A stretch of 64,000 bases of DNA from Pseudomonas frederiksbergensis (GTDB taxonomy: Bacteria; Pseudomonadota; Gammaproteobacteria; Pseudomonadales; Pseudomonadaceae), in NCBI RefSeq assembly GCF_900105495.1, contig NZ_FNTF01000002.1, forward strand, positions 278,501 through 342,500, read 5' to 3'. Below, piece after piece: positions 55,480 to 64,000 of this stretch (positions are counted from its first letter, which is position 1; each line of letters begins with the position of its first letter). Below the pieces are notes generated by a model. It searched no databases. It saw only the letters and a program-made list of their open reading frames with translations, and was not told the DNA's origin. The position numbers and the translations under genes are program-made.

Positions 55480-55623
55480 CAGCGTTCCCCAGCTTGGTCA
55501 CCTGCTTGTTTGGCCCCTCCCGACGGGAGCAGCCAGAAAATCGTGCAAACCCCATGGTTTGCGCCACCGCATCGGGTGGTTACAGCTCGTTATCAGCACC
55601 GACCCAGTCGGCTGCCAATAACG

Positions 55624-55653
55624 GAAAAAGGCCGGTGGCAAGAGCCACCAGCC
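55624..55653 (-). terminator. Attenuator between rplL and rpoB
   Basis: On the minus strand GGCTGGTGGC / GCCACCGGCC with a 4-base loop is followed by TTTTTCC. It lies 46 bp after the rplL stop. Partial termination at this place is known in E. coli, where it lowers RNA polymerase output relative to L7/L12. Confidence 0.85.
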
Positions 55654-55699
55654 ATCAGCCTTTCGCTTAACGCTCGGGCTGGAGACGCAAAGTCGATGC

Positions 55700-56065
55700 T
55701 TACTTCAGCTCGACTTTAGCGCCTGCTTCTTCCAGAGTGGCTTTTGCTTTGTCAGCTGCGTCTTTCGAAACAGCTTCCAGAACAACGCCAGGAGCGCCGT
55801 CAACTACAGCCTTGGCTTCTTTCAGGCCCAGACCGGTCAGTTCACGTACTGCCTTGATCACGTTAACTTTCTTCTCGCCAGCTTCCAGCAGCATGACGTT
55901 GAATTCAGTTTGTTCTTCAACAACGGCAGCGACAGCAGCTGGACCAGCGGAAGCAGCGGCAGCGGAAACGCCGAACTTCTCTTCCATGGCCTTGATCAGC
56001 TCAACGATTTCCAGAACGGATTTTTCGCCGATTGCTTCGATGATTTGGTCGTTAGTCAGAGACAT
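55700..56065 (-). CDS. rplL: 50S ribosomal protein L7/L12
   Basis: This 121-aa protein has an N-terminal dimerisation part, an Ala-rich hinge (about 35-50) and a C-terminal domain with [23 protein letters not shown] that recruits translation GTPases. It forms the flexible 50S stalk with L10. It lies 80 bp after rplJ. Confidence 0.98.
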   Translation of the reverse strand: MSLTNDQIIEAIGEKSVLEIVELIKAMEEKFGVSAAAASAGPAAVAAVVEEQTEFNVMLLEAGEKKVNVIKAVRELTGLGLKEAKAVVDGAPGVVLEAVSKDAADKAKATLEEAGAKVELK

Positions 56066-56145
56066 GACTATAAATTCCTGTATTGGGGTGACAGCCTACG
56101 CGGCCATCGAAATAAACAATAAACGCTGAAAGGAGTCGCTCAGCC

Positions 56146-56646
56146 TTAGGCTGCGGCAGCTTCTTTCTGGTCGCGAAGAGCCGCCAGAGTACGAGCCAAT
56201 TTGCTGGTTGCGCCTTGAATCACGCTCATCAGCTGAGAAATTGCTTCGTCACGGGTCGGCAGGCTTGCCAGTACGTCGATCTGATTAGCTGCGAGGAACT
56301 TGCCCTCGAACGCAGCTGCCTTGATCTCGAACTTATCCTGACCTTTTGCGAACTCTTTGAAGATACGAGCAGCAGCGCCCGGATGATCTTTGGAGAATGC
56401 AATCAAGGTCGGGCCGGTGAACACGTCGTTGAGCACGTCATATTGAGTGCCAGCAACGGCGCGCTTGAGCAGAGTGTTACGTACAACACGTACGTAAACA
56501 CCAGCTTCACGAGCCTCTTTACGGAGTCCGGTCATAGCGCCTACTGTTACGCCGCGGGCATCAGCCACGACAGCGGACAGAGCAACTTGGGCAGCCTTGT
56601 TGACTTCAGCGACGATGGCCTTCTTGTCTTCAAGTTTAATTGCCAC
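56146..56646 (-). CDS. rplJ: 50S ribosomal protein L10
   Basis: This 166-aa stalk-base protein begins (M)[18 protein letters not shown] and has the [10 protein letters not shown] block. The start codon is GTG (56646-56644), preceded by AGCAGGAG. The L10-(L12) complex normally represses translation of its own mRNA through the leader just upstream. Confidence 0.97.
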   Translation of the reverse strand: MAIKLEDKKAIVAEVNKAAQVALSAVVADARGVTVGAMTGLRKEAREAGVYVRVVRNTLLKRAVAGTQYDVLNDVFTGPTLIAFSKDHPGAAARIFKEFAKGQDKFEIKAAAFEGKFLAANQIDVLASLPTRDEAISQLMSVIQGATSKLARTLAALRDQKEAAAA

Positions 56647-56659
56647 GGGAAAAACTCCT

Positions 56660-56800
56660 GCTTGTTACCGTTTCATCCAACCGAGGCCAGATGTCGTTTT
56701 GGTGTCTGATTCGGTAAGGAACCGGGAGCACCATCTGCGTAGGCTTGAGGTTTAAGACTTGCGTCGCCTACGGTCTTGGATAGCCCCCGCCAGGCAGGGA
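56660..56800 (-). ncRNA. Probable L10 leader (autoregulatory mRNA structure)
   Basis: The 198-bp rplA-rplJ gap is long for this operon. It holds complementary segments such as CGTAGGC (about 56764-56770) with GCCTACG (56737-56743, minus-strand sense), consistent with the L10 leader family. Exact boundaries are estimated. A separate hairpin (56815-56836) precedes it. Confidence 0.55.
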
Positions 56801-56814
56801 CCCCAATCTTTCAA

Positions 56815-56836
56815 TTGGCGCAATCGCTTGCGCCAA
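56815..56836 (-). terminator. Hairpin after rplA
   Basis: A perfect 9-bp stem TTGGCGCAA / TTGCGCCAA with a 4-base loop lies 9 bp after the rplA stop. No strong T-run follows, so it is more likely a processing or pausing structure between rplA and rplJ. Confidence 0.5.
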
Positions 56837-56844
56837 CCTGTGTC

Positions 56845-57540
56845 TTACGCGTCGAGCGAACCTTGGTCGATGACCAGGCCTGGACCCATGGTGGTGCTCA
56901 GGGTAACGCGCTTGACGTAAATACCTTTCGAGGAAGCTGGCTTGATACGCTTCAGATCAGCGATCAGGGCTTCAACGTTTTCCTTCAGCTTGACGGCGTC
57001 GAAACCGACTTTGCCAACGGAGGTGTGGATGATGCCGTTTTTGTCGGTGCGATAACGAACCTGACCAGCCTTGGCGTTTTTAACCGCGGTAGCTACGTCT
57101 GGCGTTACGGTGCCGACTTTAGGGTTAGGCATCAGGCCACGTGGGCCCAGGATCTGACCCAACTGACCAACAACGCGCATTGCATCCGGGGATGCGATAA
57201 CTACGTCATAGTTCAGGTCGCCGCCTTTCATTTCGGCAGCCAGATCGTCCATACCTACACGGTCAGCGCCGGCAGCCAAAGCGGCCTCAGCAGCTGGCCC
57301 CTGGGTGAACACAGCAACGCGAACGGTCTTGCCAGTGCCGTGTGGCAGCACAGTAGCGCTACGAACGACCTGGTCGGATTTACGCGGGTCAACACCCAGG
57401 TTTACAGCAACGTCAAACGACTCGCTGAACTTGACGGTCGACAGCTCAGCCAGCAGAGCGGCAGCGTCTACAAAGTTGTAGGACTTGCCTGCTTCGATTT
57501 TGCCGGCGATAGCCTTTTGACGCTTGGTCAACTTAGCCAT
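56845..57540 (-). CDS. rplA: 50S ribosomal protein L1
   Basis: This 231-aa protein begins [21 protein letters not shown] and has the signature [23 protein letters not shown] block ([16 protein letters not shown]). It forms the L1 stalk at the E site. In E. coli it represses rplKA. Its start shares one base with the rplK stop (TAATG). Confidence 0.98.
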   Translation of the reverse strand: MAKLTKRQKAIAGKIEAGKSYNFVDAAALLAELSTVKFSESFDVAVNLGVDPRKSDQVVRSATVLPHGTGKTVRVAVFTQGPAAEAALAAGADRVGMDDLAAEMKGGDLNYDVVIASPDAMRVVGQLGQILGPRGLMPNPKVGTVTPDVATAVKNAKAGQVRYRTDKNGIIHTSVGKVGFDAVKLKENVEALIADLKRIKPASSKGIYVKRVTLSTTMGPGLVIDQGSLDA

Positions 57541-57971
57541 TACACACCCTCCACGTTAAGGCCCATGCTACGAGCAGAACCGGCGATAGTACGCACGGCC
57601 GCGTCCATATCAGCTGCAGTCAGATCCGCGTTTTTGGTTTTCGCGATTTCTTCCAGCTGAGCACGGGTAACGGTGCCAACCTTAACGGTGTTCGGACGAG
57701 CGGAACCGCTAGTCAGACCAGCAGCTTTCTTCAGCAGAACCGAAGCAGGTGTGGATTTGGTTTCGAAAGTGAAGCTACGGTCGCTATAGACAGTGATGAT
57801 CACTGGAGTCGGCAGACCTGGCTCAATACCCTGAGTACGGGCGTTGAAAGCCTTGCAGAATTCCATGATGTTCACGCCGTGCTGACCCAGAGCAGGACCA
57901 ACAGGTGGGCTTGGGTTAGCCTGAGCGGCCTTCACTTGCAGCTTGATGTAAGCGGTAATCTTCTTGGCCAT
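57540..57971 (-). CDS. rplK: 50S ribosomal protein L11
   Basis: This 143-aa protein begins [21 protein letters not shown] and has the signature block for the GTPase-associated centre. L11 is required for RelA activation and thiostrepton binding. I use the ATG at 57971; the four upstream in-frame codons are not family sequence. It lies 117 bp after nusG. Confidence 0.98.
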   Translation of the reverse strand: MAKKITAYIKLQVKAAQANPSPPVGPALGQHGVNIMEFCKAFNARTQGIEPGLPTPVIITVYSDRSFTFETKSTPASVLLKKAAGLTSGSARPNTVKVGTVTRAQLEEIAKTKNADLTAADMDAAVRTIAGSARSMGLNVEGV

Positions 57972-58044
57972 GAGGCACTCCAATTACGGGTTCGAACGCC
58001 TCGAAAGGCTCCCCGGTTACTTGCGCGTTTATCCCAGTGACGAC

Positions 58045-58073
58045 AAAACCCCACAGCCTAGGGCTGCGGGGTT
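58045..58073 (-). terminator. Terminator-like hairpin between nusG and rplK
   Basis: On the minus strand AACCCCGCAGCC / GGCTGTGGGGTT with a 3-base loop (one G-U pair) is followed by TTGTC, a weak T-tract. It lies 15 bp after the nusG stop. Partial termination seems likely; no clear rplK promoter follows. Confidence 0.65.
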
Positions 58074-58088
58074 GGGATGCTTGCTCAG

Positions 58089-58622
58089 CTAGACCTTTTC
58101 GACCTGGCTGAACTCTAGCTCTACCGGAGTAGAGCGACCGAAAATGAGCACTGCCACTTGGATCCGGCTCTTCTCGTAGTTAACTTCTTCGACCGTGCCA
58201 GTAAAGTCGGCAAACGGACCATCATTGACACGTACCGACTCGCCTGGCTCGAACAACGTCTTCGGCTTCGGCTTGTCACTACCATCAGCGACGCGACGCA
58301 GAATCGCTTCTGCCTCTTTATCTGTGATAGGTGCAGGCTTATCAGCTGTACCGCCGATAAAACCCATCACCCGAGGAGTATCCTTGACCAAGTGCCAAGT
58401 ACCCTCATTCATGTCCATCTGAACCAGCACATAACCTGGAAAGAACTTGCGCTCGCTTTTGCGTTTCTGGCCATTACGCATTTCAACCACTTCTTCAGTG
58501 GGAACCAGAATTTCGCCGAAGCCATCTTCCATGCCAGCCAGCTTTACGCGCTCTACCAACGAGCGCATGACATGCTTCTCGTAACCGGAGTAAGCATGCA
58601 CAACGTACCAACGCTTAGCCAC
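58089..58622 (-). CDS. nusG: Transcription elongation/antitermination factor NusG
   Basis: This 177-aa protein has the NGN domain (about 1-115, beginning [18 protein letters not shown], with [12 protein letters not shown]) and a C-terminal KOW domain ([21 protein letters not shown]). It couples RNA polymerase to Rho or to the ribosome. It lies 9 bp after secE. Confidence 0.98.
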   Translation of the reverse strand: MAKRWYVVHAYSGYEKHVMRSLVERVKLAGMEDGFGEILVPTEEVVEMRNGQKRKSERKFFPGYVLVQMDMNEGTWHLVKDTPRVMGFIGGTADKPAPITDKEAEAILRRVADGSDKPKPKTLFEPGESVRVNDGPFADFTGTVEEVNYEKSRIQVAVLIFGRSTPVELEFSQVEKV

Positions 58623-58631
58623 GGGACACCC

Positions 58632-59000
58632 TTAGCCGACAATCAAGGAAACAAGCCAACCGAGCAGGGAATCTAGCCCCCACAACAGCAACGCCATAAC
58701 CAGAACAACAGCCACAACGATCAACGTGGTCTGCGTGGTTTCTTGGCGAGTTGGCCATACGACTTTACGAATCTCGGTGCGAGCCTCCTTAACCAGTACA
58801 AAGAAAGACTTGCCCTTGACTGTCTGCAGGCCTACAAAGGCAGCTACAGCAGCAATGACGAGCAAAGCTAGTACGCGGTACAGGATCGGCGAAGCAGAGT
58901 AATACTGATTGCCAACAACGCCAACAACCACCAAAGCAACTACTACTAGCCACTTGAGCAGATCGAAGCGAGAGCCTTGAGCTTCAGCTTTAGGAGTCAT
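58632..59000 (-). CDS. secE: Preprotein translocase subunit SecE
   Basis: This 122-aa protein has three hydrophobic helices (about 16-32, 40-58 and 92-115). The conserved cytoplasmic amphipathic segment EARTEIRKVVWPTRQETTQ precedes the last helix. It clamps SecY. It lies 45 bp after tRNA-Trp, with which it is probably co-transcribed. Confidence 0.97.
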   Translation of the reverse strand: MTPKAEAQGSRFDLLKWLVVVALVVVGVVGNQYYSASPILYRVLALLVIAAVAAFVGLQTVKGKSFFVLVKEARTEIRKVVWPTRQETTQTTLIVVAVVLVMALLLWGLDSLLGWLVSLIVG

Positions 59001-59045
59001 CTATGAAGATCCTGTGAAAAGAAAGCCAGACACACCAAGTGAATC

Positions 59046-59121
59046 TGGCAGGTCAGGAGGGAATCGAACCCCCAACCTACGGTTTTGGAGACCGTCGCTC
59101 TGCCAATTGAGCTACTGACCT
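59046..59121 (-). tRNA. tRNA-Trp (anticodon CCA)
   Basis: This 76-nt cloverleaf with encoded CCA reads AGGTCAGTAGCTCAATTGGC at its 5' end. The anticodon loop CTCCAAA gives CCA. It lies between tufB and secE. Confidence 0.97.
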
Positions 59122-59122
59122 A

Positions 59123-59153
59123 AAACAAAATCAGGCCGACCATTATGCCGGCC
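59123..59153 (-). terminator. Hairpin after tufB, before tRNA-Trp
   Basis: On the minus strand GGCCGGC / GTCGGCC (one G-U pair) with a 6-base loop is followed by TGATTTTGTTTT. It starts 22 bp after the tufB stop. The same DNA overlaps the -10 of a likely promoter for tRNA-Trp. Confidence 0.65.
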
Positions 59154-59170
59154 CGAAAAAGACATTACAA
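59142..59170 (-). promoter_or_regulatory. Possible promoter for tRNA-Trp-secE-nusG
   Basis: On the minus strand TTGTAA (59170-59165), a 17-bp spacer and CATAAT (59147-59142) lie just inside the hairpin following tufB. The predicted start is about 15-20 bp before tRNA-Trp. Element matches are moderate. Confidence 0.45.
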
Positions 59171-59174
59171 CAAT

Positions 59175-60368
59175 TTACTCGATGACTTTAGCTACGACAC
59201 CAGCACCGACGGTACGACCGCCTTCACGGATAGCGAAACGAAGCCCATCTTCCATCGCAATGGTTTTGATCAGGGTAACGGTCATCTGAACGTTATCACC
59301 CGGCATCACCATTTCAACGCCTTCTGGCAATTCGCAGTTACCAGTCACATCCGTGGTACGGAAGTAGAACTGAGGACGGTAACCCTTGAAGAACGGTGTA
59401 TGACGACCGCCTTCTTCCTTACTCAGAACGTAAACTTCTGCAGTGAACTTGGTATGCGGCTTGACAGTGCCCGGCTTGACCAGAACCTGGCCACGCTCAA
59501 CATCATCACGCTTGGTACCACGCAGCAACACGCCGCAGTTCTCGCCAGCACGACCTTCATCGAGCAGCTTGCGGAACATCTCAACACCAGTGCAAGTAGT
59601 TTTGACAGTGTCACGAAGACCAACAATCTCTACTTCTTCCTGAATGCGGACAATGCCACGCTCAACACGACCGGTCACAACAGTACCGCGACCAGAGATC
59701 GAAAAAACATCCTCGATCGGCATCAGGAACGGCTTATCAATAGCACGCTCAGGCTGCGGAATGTAGCTATCCAGAGTCTCGACCAACTTCTTGACGGCAG
59801 TAGTACCCATCTCGTTGTCGTCTTGACCATTCAACGCCATCAGCGCCGAACCAACGATGATCGGAGTGTCATCACCTGGGAAATCGTAAGTGCTCAGCAG
59901 GTCGCGCACTTCCATCTCAACCAACTCGAGCAGCTCCGCATCATCAACCATGTCAGCCTTATTCAGGAAGACAACGATGTACGGAACGCCAACCTGGCGG
60001 GACAGAAGGATGTGCTCACGGGTTTGCGGCATCGGACCATCAGCGGCCGAGCAAACCAGAATCGCGCCATCCATCTGAGCAGCACCGGTAATCATGTTTT
60101 TTACGTAGTCAGCGTGACCTGGACAGTCAACGTGTGCGTAGTGACGCACAGCCGAATCGTACTCAACGTGAGCGGTGTTGATGGTAATACCACGAGCTTT
60201 TTCTTCAGGGGCGCTATCGATCTTGTCGAAGTCAACCTTTGCCGAGCCGAAAACTTCGGAGCAGACACGGGTCAAAGCAGCAGTCAGAGTGGTTTTACCG
60301 TGATCGACGTGACCAATGGTACCAACGTTGACGTGAGGCTTATTACGTTCGAACTTTTCCTTAGCCAT
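59175..60368 (-). CDS. tufB: Elongation factor Tu (copy B, tRNA-linked)
   Basis: This 397-aa protein has GTPase motifs identical to tufA. I use the ATG at 60368 ([15 protein letters not shown]); the open frame upstream runs into the tRNA-Thr gene. The order of tRNA-Tyr/Gly/Thr, tufB and tRNA-Trp-secE is conserved in gamma-proteobacteria. It differs from tufA at 29 of 397 positions, e.g. K44/D46 for V/A, QPERA for DPVRV at 205-209, and several changes at 235-256. Confidence 0.98.
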   Translation of the reverse strand: MAKEKFERNKPHVNVGTIGHVDHGKTTLTAALTRVCSEVFGSAKVDFDKIDSAPEEKARGITINTAHVEYDSAVRHYAHVDCPGHADYVKNMITGAAQMDGAILVCSAADGPMPQTREHILLSRQVGVPYIVVFLNKADMVDDAELLELVEMEVRDLLSTYDFPGDDTPIIVGSALMALNGQDDNEMGTTAVKKLVETLDSYIPQPERAIDKPFLMPIEDVFSISGRGTVVTGRVERGIVRIQEEVEIVGLRDTVKTTCTGVEMFRKLLDEGRAGENCGVLLRGTKRDDVERGQVLVKPGTVKPHTKFTAEVYVLSKEEGGRHTPFFKGYRPQFYFRTTDVTGNCELPEGVEMVMPGDNVQMTVTLIKTIAMEDGLRFAIREGGRTVGAGVVAKVIE

Positions 60369-60414
60369 CAAAATCACCCCTAGGAGAAGAATTGAGCAGG
60401 TCAAACAAGCCATT

Positions 60415-60446
60415 AAAACAAAGGCAGATATTTTCATATCTGCCTT
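60415..60446 (-). terminator. Hairpin between tRNA-Thr and tufB
   Basis: A perfect 11-bp stem AAGGCAGATAT / ATATCTGCCTT has a GAAA tetraloop on the transcript and is followed by TGTTTT. It lies 6 bp after the tRNA-Thr CCA end. It may attenuate tufB relative to the tRNAs or direct processing of the tRNA-tufB transcript. Confidence 0.7.
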
Positions 60447-60452
60447 GTTATA

Positions 60453-60528
60453 TGGAGCTCTTGAGCGGATTTGAACCGCTGACCTCACCCTTACCAAGGG
60501 TGTGCTCTACCAACTGAGCTACAAGAGC
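60453..60528 (-). tRNA. tRNA-Thr (anticodon GGT)
   Basis: This 76-nt cloverleaf with encoded CCA has the acceptor GCTCTTG/CAAGAGC and the anticodon loop TTGGTAA, giving GGT. It belongs to the tRNA-tufB operon. Confidence 0.97.
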
Positions 60529-60554
60529 GTAACGCTATGCAGGATCTGCAAACT

Positions 60555-60628
<74 letters not shown>

Positions 60629-60652
60629 GGAGCTTGCAGCTCTCGCTAAAAA

Positions 60653-60737
<85 letters not shown>

Positions 60738-60750
60738 TAAGCGAGCCGGC

Positions 60751-60778
60751 ATTCTATATCATGCCAGCCTTCTGTCAA
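60751..60778 (-). promoter_or_regulatory. Promoter of the tRNA-Tyr/Gly/Thr-tufB operon
   Basis: On the minus strand a consensus TTGACA (60778-60773), a 16-bp spacer and TAGAAT (60756-60751) are followed by the GC-rich discriminator GCCGGCTCGC. This matches a strong, growth-rate-controlled tRNA promoter. The start is expected near 60744. Confidence 0.85.
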
Positions 60779-60879
60779 GCATTTTCTCATTAAAAACCTG
60801 AGGTTAGCTGCGTTGACGTCACTTTGCGATGTTAACCAGTAAAGGTCTTCACTGCGAAGCGGGCGCCATTCTATGCAAA

Positions 60880-61320
60880 CTATTCGGCGGGTGCAACCCC
60901 CTCACACGGCATTATTTTATGTTTTAACTCATTGAATTCTCTAGAAAGGTTCTTCAACTGCGAGTCATCCAGCCAACGTCGGCTTTCTGGTGCCACACGC
61001 ACCCAATAACCATCAGACCCAGCTGGAGCCCTCAGCAAGGATTCAAACTTGATTTCCATGCCACTCAATCGTCGCTCAACCGCCTGCGCCGCTTCCTGAC
61101 GAGCAAAACCGCCCAGATAGAGACAGCCATCGTCTGCCGGGGCAGACTTTCCTTTATCCCGAGCCGCGTCAGTTGTCTCGCTCAACAAGCGAATATCCTG
61201 CTGCGACCCCCGATATAAACTCAAAGGGGTTACATCCTTCGCACGCAAAGGAGCCTCTTGTTGGTGCCAGACGTAATAGAACACATTCAGAACAAGCAGC
61301 AGAAGAAACAACCAACGCAT
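60880..61320 (-). CDS. SPOR-domain-like single-pass membrane protein
   Basis: This 146-aa protein has one N-terminal membrane helix (about 3-18) and a C-terminal region resembling SPOR peptidoglycan-binding domains (CLYLGGFARQEAAQAVERRL ... YWVRVAPESRR). SPOR domains bind denuded glycan at division sites. It is the last gene of birA-coaX-SPOR, 7 bp after coaX. Its exact role is unknown. Confidence 0.8.
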   Translation of the reverse strand: MRWLFLLLLVLNVFYYVWHQQEAPLRAKDVTPLSLYRGSQQDIRLLSETTDAARDKGKSAPADDGCLYLGGFARQEAAQAVERRLSGMEIKFESLLRAPAGSDGYWVRVAPESRRWLDDSQLKNLSREFNELKHKIMPCEGVAPAE

Positions 61321-61327
61321 AAAAACC

Positions 61328-62077
61328 TCACGACAAGGGACACGCCATAGCCAAACCTACAAACACAAGATCAGGAACCACCCGGGCCTGAGGCACGATG
61401 CCGGAAACCAGGCCTGCATCTCCTCCAGTGAGAAAAACAGAATAATCGCTCCCCCAATAGCTACGCGCCAACTCTAGCTGCGTCAGGACAAAGCCCCTCA
61501 GCATCAACGAGCATCCCCGCTCGACCGCTTCGACAGTTGTCCGACCAGGAACGAGACTTTCCAAAGCGCGCTCAGCTGCCAGATCGTCATATCGAATTCT
61601 GCGCGTGTGGGTACGCAACTGGTTTCGCATCAGAGGCATTCCTGGGCATATAAAACCTCCAAGGTGCTCTCCATCCCTAGAGATGAAGTCCGCAGTAACA
61701 GCCGTGCCAAAATCAAGCACAAGGCACGCACCGGAAGCCAACTGGAACCCCCCAAGCATCGCCAGCCAACGGTCGAGCCCTAACCGATCGAACTCCTCAT
61801 AACCATTACGAACGCCGGCCATTTCGCGGGATGGCGCAGCACACATCACCGACACACCAAAAGCCTCTGTCAGCCGAGAAATCAGCGCACTGGTTTCTTC
61901 GGTAGTCCTCACACTAACCAACCGGCAAAACTTGAGAGCGAGCCCCTCAAGTGCTTTCAATCCCTCCAACAAAGCGAGATCAGAATCAACAACACCCTCG
62001 CCAACCACCCGCCGAACATCCGCGTCGAGCACACGCCATTTGATAAAACTGTTTCCGCAGTCGAGCTCAAGAATCAT
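61328..62077 (-). CDS. coaX: Type III pantothenate kinase
   Basis: This 249-aa enzyme catalyses the first step of coenzyme A synthesis (pantothenate + ATP). It has the ASKHA-type phosphate-binding motif [10 protein letters not shown] (5-14), [25 protein letters not shown] and [15 protein letters not shown]. The ATG at 62077 is preferred to a GTG one codon earlier. It overlaps the birA end by 11 bp. Confidence 0.95.
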   Translation of the reverse strand: MILELDCGNSFIKWRVLDADVRRVVGEGVVDSDLALLEGLKALEGLALKFCRLVSVRTTEETSALISRLTEAFGVSVMCAAPSREMAGVRNGYEEFDRLGLDRWLAMLGGFQLASGACLVLDFGTAVTADFISRDGEHLGGFICPGMPLMRNQLRTHTRRIRYDDLAAERALESLVPGRTTVEAVERGCSLMLRGFVLTQLELARSYWGSDYSVFLTGGDAGLVSGIVPQARVVPDLVFVGLAMACPLS

Positions 62078-63026
62078 CACGCAACCTCAGACTGAGCTCA
62101 CCACCACTAAAGACCTTTTCCACACCACCCACCCTCAAGCGCAGAGCACCTTGACCATCAATACCCAGCACTTCGCCATCTATATGGTTAACACCCGCAA
62201 TCAATGACACGGCTCGTCCTTGCCAGAGATGATTTTGCTCCCACTCTGCCTGGATAGCTGAAAATCCGTCGAGTTGATGACGAGACAGATATGTCTGGAG
62301 CATCGCGCCCAACTTCCCGACCAGGTGATTCCGATCAAACACCTTGCCCGACTCTAGCCGCATCGACGTCCACTGCTGATCTACCTCATCGGTAATTTGC
62401 ATGTTCACATTAATTCCCACACCTAACACAACGTGGCACACATCAGCAGGATCTCCCACCAGCTCGAGCAATATCCCGGCAATCTTCTTCTGACCAACCA
62501 AAACATCGTTGGGCCACTTCAAGCCAGCGCCCGAAATACCGAGCTCACGCAAGGCCTGCATGACGGCGAGTCCAACAACTAGACTCAAGCCTTCCAGCTG
62601 ACGCATTCCACCTTCAATACGCAGCACGAGGCTGTAATAGATATTTTCCGCAAATGGACTTGCCCATTTACGTCCACGCCGCCCACGACCAGCAGTTTGC
62701 CGCTCAGCAAGCACCAGAAAGGGCGCCGTCTGGCCCCGCTCGATAGCGCGCAAAGCCTCGGCATTAGTGGAGTCAATTGAATCGAAAACAAGGATGGGCC
62801 ACTCGCAAGAAGGCGCCTGCTCTTTTATCTCGACAGGATCAAGCAGCGTCAATGGCGCAGCCAGTTGATAGCCGCGCCCCCGCACTTTATGAATGGATAA
62901 TCCCAGCTCAGCCTCTAGATGCTGAAGCTGCTTCCAAACGGCACTACGACTGACACCCAAGGCGGCACCCAAGGCCTGACCCGAATGGAATCGACCATCT
63001 TTAAGAAGCTTTAACAATGTCAGCAT
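62067..63026 (-). CDS. birA: Biotin protein ligase / biotin operon repressor
   Basis: This 319-aa bifunctional protein has an N-terminal winged helix (about 1-60, [20 protein letters not shown]) for DNA binding. The ligase domain has the biotinyl-AMP loop GRGRRG (113-118), KWPNDVLV (170-177) and a C-terminal SH3-like domain. It biotinylates acetyl-CoA carboxylase and can repress biotin genes. It is the first gene of the birA-coaX-SPOR unit, next to the rRNA operon end. Confidence 0.96.
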   Translation of the reverse strand: MLTLLKLLKDGRFHSGQALGAALGVSRSAVWKQLQHLEAELGLSIHKVRGRGYQLAAPLTLLDPVEIKEQAPSCEWPILVFDSIDSTNAEALRAIERGQTAPFLVLAERQTAGRGRRGRKWASPFAENIYYSLVLRIEGGMRQLEGLSLVVGLAVMQALRELGISGAGLKWPNDVLVGQKKIAGILLELVGDPADVCHVVLGVGINVNMQITDEVDQQWTSMRLESGKVFDRNHLVGKLGAMLQTYLSRHQLDGFSAIQAEWEQNHLWQGRAVSLIAGVNHIDGEVLGIDGQGALRLRVGGVEKVFSGGELSLRLRDDS

Positions 63027-63112
63027 GCAAGTCTCGCCTCACAATGAGGTCCGCATGATAGCCATGCTCCGCGCCATTGCATAGAAACCCTACTGAGCAG
63101 TTTTCTGCGGAC

Positions 63113-63150
63113 AAAACAAAACCCCTACCTGCATACGCAGATAGGGGTTT
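63113..63150 (-). terminator. rRNA operon terminator
   Basis: On the minus strand AAACCCCTATCTGC / GCAGGTAGGGGTTT (one U-G pair, 4-base loop) is followed by TGTTTTGTCC. It lies 11 bp beyond the 5S rRNA end. Confidence 0.9.
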
Positions 63151-63161
63151 CGGAATTTAAT

Positions 63162-63277
63162 CTTGACGATGACCTACTCTCACATGGGGAAACCCCACAC
63201 TACCATCGGCGATGCATCGTTTCACTGCTGAGTTCGGGATGGGATCAGGTGGTTCCAATGCTCTATGGTCGTCAAGA
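63162..63277 (-). rRNA. rrf: 5S ribosomal RNA
   Basis: About 116 nt matches Pseudomonas 5S rRNA. On the minus strand it opens CTTGACGACCATAGAGCATT, contains ACCTGATCCCATCCCGAACTC and ends GTAGGTCATCGTCAAG. The 5' and 3' helices pair. Ends are accurate to a few bases. Confidence 0.95.
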
Positions 63278-63450
63278 AATTCGGTAGCCAGGTCGTGGGC
63301 CTTTTCAGGTTCACGCTCCAGCGAATGGGTATGTGATAGCCAGGTGTTTTGTGAGTATCTCGAACTTTCGGTTCGTTTCGTCTTCACACACCGCAATCTG
63401 GTGCCCTTTGCCTTTCAGCTCGAAGCATGCAAATTGCTTGGGTGTTATAT
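63278..63450 (-). other. 23S-5S internal transcribed spacer
   Basis: This spacer of about 173 bp lies between 23S and 5S and contains no tRNA gene. The segment next to 23S (ATATAACACCCAAGCAATTT) is the usual start of the processing stem that pairs with the 23S 5' flank. The rest has a short TCGAACTTTCGGTTCG-like hairpin. Confidence 0.75.

Positions 63451-64000
<550 letters not shown>

Noticed and set aside
58000..58044. A separate promoter for rplK
   Set aside because: TTGTCG is present after the hairpin, but no -10 at proper spacing was found. Read-through from nusG is as likely.

Overview
The window is a chromosomal segment from a Pseudomonas, most likely the P. fluorescens group. The main evidence is the gene order ssb / MFS transporter / uvrA / bacterial ferritin / katA / rplQ-rpoA-...-rpsL / rpoC-rpoB / rplL-J-A-K / nusG-secE / tRNA-Trp / tufB / tRNA-Thr-Gly-Tyr / SPOR protein / coaX / birA / 5S-23S rRNA. 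This matches the order known from P. aeruginosa (ferritin next to katA next to rplQ). The GC-rich REP/REPIN repeats in the first 5 kb have the form typical of fluorescent pseudomonads. Several protein families present are also characteristic of the genus (OsmC-YcaO fusion, DUF3182).

Layout. 1-5 kb: the end of an Lhr-type helicase gene, a large MscS-family channel and an MFS exporter, separated by three different REP-type repeats. 4.9-8.9 kb: a tight four-gene operon of a DUF72 protein, a YbhP-like phosphodiesterase fold, cardiolipin synthase B and a YbhN-like membrane protein, with all junctions overlapping. 8.9-12.6 kb: an alpha/beta hydrolase with a DUF3182 protein, then a GlxA-type regulator divergent from a cysteine hydrolase. 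12.8-15.8 kb: an OsmC-YcaO fusion and a flavodoxin-like reductase. 15.9-21.3 kb: a pyridoxal-phosphate (PLP) themed locus of glyA, the remains of a class-III aminotransferase gene, a YggS-like PLP protein and a BenE transporter, divergent from a MocR-type regulator that carries a frameshift. 21.4-28.6 kb: ssb-MFS, uvrA, ferritin and catalase.

28.7-60.7 kb is the transcription/translation superlocus, all on the minus strand. Reading downstream it runs Tyr-, Gly- and Thr-tRNA, tufB, tRNA-Trp, secE, nusG, rplKAJL, rpoBC, rpsL-rpsG-fusA-tufA, the S10 operon, the spc operon and the alpha operon, and ends at rplQ. Its genes are ordinary. Its junctions are the interesting part: several have strong hairpins lying directly on or next to good sigma-70 promoters, including one inside the spc operon between rpsN and rpsH. 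The right end holds SPOR/coaX/birA and the 3' part of an rRNA operon (5S and partial 23S).

I saw no prophage, insertion sequence, CRISPR array or defence system. The most notable observations are the internal rpsN/rpsH promoter-leader, the decayed PLP locus, and the two tuf genes differing at 29 of 397 residues. The only gene-free stretch over 300 bases is 3098-3451, and a REPIN fills its centre.
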